Shown here: piece after piece, positions 5,841-8,011 of the stretch
Position numbering within the stretch: the stretch's first letter is position 1
Layout: each line of letters begins with the position of its first letter
From: JAAKFL01 sp964629645
GTDB lineage: Bacteria > Chlamydiota > Chlamydiia > Chlamydiales > SLFE01
DNA: 8,011 nt
Assembly (NCBI GenBank): GCA_964629645.1
Contig: CAZVSU010000093.1
Span: 1 to 8,011, forward strand
Reading direction: 5' to 3'
Position numbers and translations under genes: made by a program
Notes under the pieces: model-generated
Told to the model about the DNA's origin: nothing
Databases searched by the model: none
What the model saw: the letters and a program-made list of their open reading frames with translations, nothing else

Positions 5841-7465
5841 GCATCAAATATATTTTCGTGACAGGAGGCGTCTGTTCATCCCTCGGAAAAGGGATCACCG
5901 CCGCGTCAATTGCGATGCTTCTAGAAAAAAAGGGCCTAAAAGTGGCGCTTCTAAAGTTCGACCCCTACCTCAACATCGATCCCGGCACGATGAACCCCTA
6001 CCAGCACGGAGAGGTTTACGTCACCGATGACGGAGCCGAAACCGATCTCGATCTAGGCCACTACTACCGGTACTCCAACTCCCCTCTTTCCACCGACTCC
6101 AACGCGACATCGGGACAGATCTACGACTCAGTGATCAAACGGGAGCGAAGAGGCGACTATTTAGGAAATACCGTGCAAGTGATTCCCCATATCACCGATG
6201 AAATTAAAGAACGCATCTTGCTCTGCTCCAGACAGGTTGAAGGGATCGACGTCGTTCTCGTCGAAATCGGGGGAACTGTCGGCGACATCGAATCTCTTCC
6301 GTTTCTCGAGGCGATCAGACAATTTCAAAACGAGCACCAGGACGACTCGCTCAGCATCCACCTCACCTATGTCCCTTACCTAAGGGCTGCAGGAGAAGTG
6401 AAATCTAAACCCACCCAACAATCGGTCCATCTTCTAAGGGGAATCGGCATTTTTCCCGACATCATTCTCTGCCGCTGCGAAAATCCATTGCCGGAAGATG
6501 TCAAAGATAAAATCAGCCTCTTTTGCAATGTCAAAAGAGAGGCTGTCATCGAAGAGGTCGATGTCAAACATACGATTTACGAACTGCCTCTTGAGCTGCA
6601 TCGTCAAAAACTCGATCACATGATTTGCCAGATGCTCTCCCTTCCCAATCCCCCATCCAATCTGGAATCGTGGAAAGAGATGATCGACACAATCTGTCAC
6701 CCTAAAGGCCAGGTGACCATCGGCCTTGTCGGGAAATATGTGCAGCATCAAGACGCCTATAAGTCAGTGCTGGAAGCGCTTGATCACGGCGCCATTTCCG
6801 CAGGTATTAAACTAAAGGTGAAACGAATAGAAGCAGACAAGATCACAGGTATCTCCGATCTGGAAGGGTGCGATGGCTTTCTGATCCCCGGCGGCTACGG
6901 CAAAAGGGGCTGGGAAGGAAAAATTTTAGCAGCGCGCTACGCTCGAGAAAAAAAGATTCCCTATTTTGGCATTTGCCTCGGCATGCAAGCGTTAGCCGTC
7001 GAATTTGCCCGCAATGTGGCCGGCATCACGTCTGCCAATTCAACTGAGGTGGAACCGCACGCCGCCGACCCGATTATCTCGCTTCTGGAAGAGCAAAACG
7101 AGGTTCTGGAAATGGGGGGCACGATGCGCCTTGGAGCCTATCCCTGCAAAGTTCTTCCCGGATCGCTCACACACATCGCTTATGGCGCGGAAAAAATACA
7201 TGAACGTCACCGCCATCGCTATGAATTTAACAATGCCTATCGACAAAAACTGAGCGAGTGTGGCTTAATGGTGACCGGCGTTTTTGAAGATGGCAATCTC
7301 TGCGAGATTGTCGAAGTAAAAGGGCACCCATGGATGGTCGGCGTACAGTTTCATCCCGAATTTAAATCGAAGCCGGATAGCCCCCATCCCCTTTTTAAAC
7401 ATTTCGTCAGCGCCGTGCTTGATCATGCAAAGGAGCCGCGGAATGTCCTCAACACCACCTGCTAA
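5837..7465 (+). CDS. pyrG: CTP synthase, glutamine-hydrolysing
   Basis: Makes CTP from UTP, ATP and glutamine, the last step of pyrimidine nucleotide synthesis; cytoplasmic tetramer in other species. The 542-residue length is normal. The N-terminal synthetase domain (about 1-270) has the P-loop GGVCSSLGKG (10-19), KFDPYLNIDPGTMNPYQHGE (40-59), DDGAETDLDLGHY (64-76) and VEIGGTVGDIESLPF near 138-152. The C-terminal class I glutamine amidotransferase domain (about 290-530) has IPGGYG, the nucleophile C380 in GICLGMQ, RLGAYPC, and the catalytic pair H506 and E508 in FHPEF. The P-loop cysteine at 13 is usually valine. I chose the ATG at 5837 because it forms an ATGA overlap with the kdsB stop, has GGAAG seven bases upstream, and puts the P-loop at the expected position; the longer frame from 5786 merely reads kdsB out of frame. 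Its product CTP is the KdsB co-substrate. Confidence 0.98.
   Translation: MSIKYIFVTGGVCSSLGKGITAASIAMLLEKKGLKVALLKFDPYLNIDPGTMNPYQHGEVYVTDDGAETDLDLGHYYRYSNSPLSTDSNATSGQIYDSVIKRERRGDYLGNTVQVIPHITDEIKERILLCSRQVEGIDVVLVEIGGTVGDIESLPFLEAIRQFQNEHQDDSLSIHLTYVPYLRAAGEVKSKPTQQSVHLLRGIGIFPDIILCRCENPLPEDVKDKISLFCNVKREAVIEEVDVKHTIYELPLELHRQKLDHMICQMLSLPNPPSNLESWKEMIDTICHPKGQVTIGLVGKYVQHQDAYKSVLEALDHGAISAGIKLKVKRIEADKITGISDLEGCDGFLIPGGYGKRGWEGKILAARYAREKKIPYFGICLGMQALAVEFARNVAGITSANSTEVEPHAADPIISLLEEQNEVLEMGGTMRLGAYPCKVLPGSLTHIAYGAEKIHERHRHRYEFNNAYRQKLSECGLMVTGVFEDGNLCEIVEVKGHPWMVGVQFHPEFKSKPDSPHPLFKHFVSAVLDHAKEPRNVLNTTC
7429..7435 (+). promoter_or_regulatory. Ribosome binding site that decides the ruvX start
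   Basis: AAAGGAG lies seven bases before the ATG at 7443 and inside the end of pyrG. It is the strongest Shine-Dalgarno match in the window and selects 7443 over the TTG at 7419 and the ATG at 7425. Confidence 0.8.
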
Positions 7466-7901
7466 AAAAAGCCGCATCATTGGCCTTGACTATGGATTGG
7501 CCCGCATCGGATTTGCTTATTCAGATGAAATGAAAATCATCTCTTCTCCCGGCAAGACGATTAAATCCGAAAAAAAACTCGAAGAGACAGCCAAAAAAAT
7601 CGTCGATGAAGTGACCCGCTTTTCGACCGAAAAAAACTGCACAATCGAATCCATTGTGATCGGCATTCCTCTCCGCATGAACGGCGAAGTCGGCGTTCAG
7701 GCTGACGAGGTCAAAGCGCTTTCTGAGTACTTAAAAGAAATGACCGAGATTCCCATTATTCTTTGGGACGAACGCCTCACCACGGTACAAGCAGAGCGCT
7801 CACTAAGGGAAGGGAAAATGTCGCGAAAGAAAAGATCCGGCGTCGTCGACAACGTCGCCGCCCTGATCATTTTGCAAAGCTATCTCGATCAGAAAGGATA
7901 A
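7443..7901 (+). CDS. ruvX: Putative pre-16S rRNA nuclease / Holliday junction resolvase-like YqgF
   Basis: Member of the RNase H-fold YqgF family, thought to mature the 5' end of 16S rRNA; older annotations call it a Holliday junction resolvase. The 152-residue protein has GLDYGLARIGFAYSD (14-28) with catalytic D16, VIGIPLRMNGEVG (72-84), WDERLTT (108-114) with E110, and the closing VVDNVAALIILQSYL (134-148) with D136. All three expected acidic residues are therefore present. A basic stretch, KMSRKKR at 125-131, precedes the last motif as in the family. The start is fixed by the AAAGGAG site; an 23-bp overlap with pyrG implies translational coupling. pyrG-yqgF order is a chlamydial hallmark as I recall it. 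The choice between rRNA maturation and recombination cannot be settled from sequence. Confidence 0.93.
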   Translation: MSSTPPAKKSRIIGLDYGLARIGFAYSDEMKIISSPGKTIKSEKKLEETAKKIVDEVTRFSTEKNCTIESIVIGIPLRMNGEVGVQADEVKALSEYLKEMTEIPIILWDERLTTVQAERSLREGKMSRKKRSGVVDNVAALIILQSYLDQKG

Positions 7902-7902
7902 C

Positions 7903-8011
7903 ATGAAATATTGGCTGATGAAATCCGAACCGACGACCTACTCGATCGACGACCTCGAACGAGAAAAAGCGACAGGGTGGGACGGCGTTCGCAACTACCA
8001 AGCGCGCAATT
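7903..8011 (+). CDS. EVE-domain protein, N-terminal part (3' end outside window)
   Basis: The 36 visible residues begin MKYWLMKSEP, continue with a YSIDDLE segment, and reach WDGVRNYQARN near residues 26-36. This is the opening of the EVE domain, a PUA-like fold of about 150 residues related to human thymocyte nuclear protein 1 and thought to bind modified bases in nucleic acid. The ATG comes one base after the ruvX stop, with AAAGGA four bases upstream, so it belongs to the same operon. In Chlamydia trachomatis, as I recall, zwf follows yqgF, so this gene is an insertion or rearrangement relative to that order. The specific ligand and role are unknown. Confidence 0.88.
   Translation, partial: MKYWLMKSEPTTYSIDDLEREKATGWDGVRNYQARN

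Noticed and set aside
6434..6751. A 105-codon open frame opposite pyrG
   Set aside because: It is antisense to strongly conserved pyrG sequence, with no ribosome binding site or recognisable motif.

Overview
This window looks like chromosomal DNA from a member of the Chlamydiae, most likely one of the larger-genome, amoeba-associated (Waddlia/Parachlamydia-like) lineages rather than Chlamydia itself. The main evidence is the run kdsB-pyrG-ruvX(yqgF), which I recall as conserved in Chlamydia trachomatis, where zwf follows. The translated proteins also resemble chlamydial homologues. Further support comes from acetyl-CoA synthetase, a candidate ubiquitin-ligase-like U-box protein of the kind expanded in environmental chlamydiae, and an EVE-domain gene where zwf would be expected. 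The lineage is inferred from gene order and family resemblance; no search was run.

Layout. Bases 1-1663 (+) hold the 3' end of acs (acetyl-CoA synthetase) overlapping ribD (riboflavin deaminase/reductase). ribD runs tail-to-tail into rlmD on the minus strand (1649-2947), a TRAM-domain, Fe-S, SAM-dependent 23S rRNA uracil-C5 methyltransferase; their 3' ends overlap by 15 bp. A divergent intergenic region of about 107 bp separates rlmD from a plus-strand gene (3055-3870) for a protein with two copies of a U-box-like motif and an unrecognised C-terminal region. After a 58-bp gap there is a tightly packed plus-strand operon: a CgeB-type glycosyltransferase (3929-5116), kdsB (CMP-Kdo synthetase, 5109-5840), pyrG (CTP synthase, 5837-7465), ruvX/yqgF (7443-7901) and the start of an EVE-domain gene (7903 to the window end). 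The first four genes of this run overlap one another and the fifth starts 1 bp after ruvX ends.

Functionally, PyrG makes CTP and KdsB uses CTP to activate Kdo for lipopolysaccharide inner-core synthesis. A glycosyltransferase translationally linked to kdsB suggests, but does not prove, a role in LPS or another surface glycan. The least ordinary items are the duplicated U-box-like protein, a possible secreted effector, and a KdsB whose normally GDEP motif reads GDVP. The window is densely coding; no stretch over 300 bases lacks a gene, and I saw no tRNA, rRNA, CRISPR array, insertion sequence or convincing terminator hairpin.
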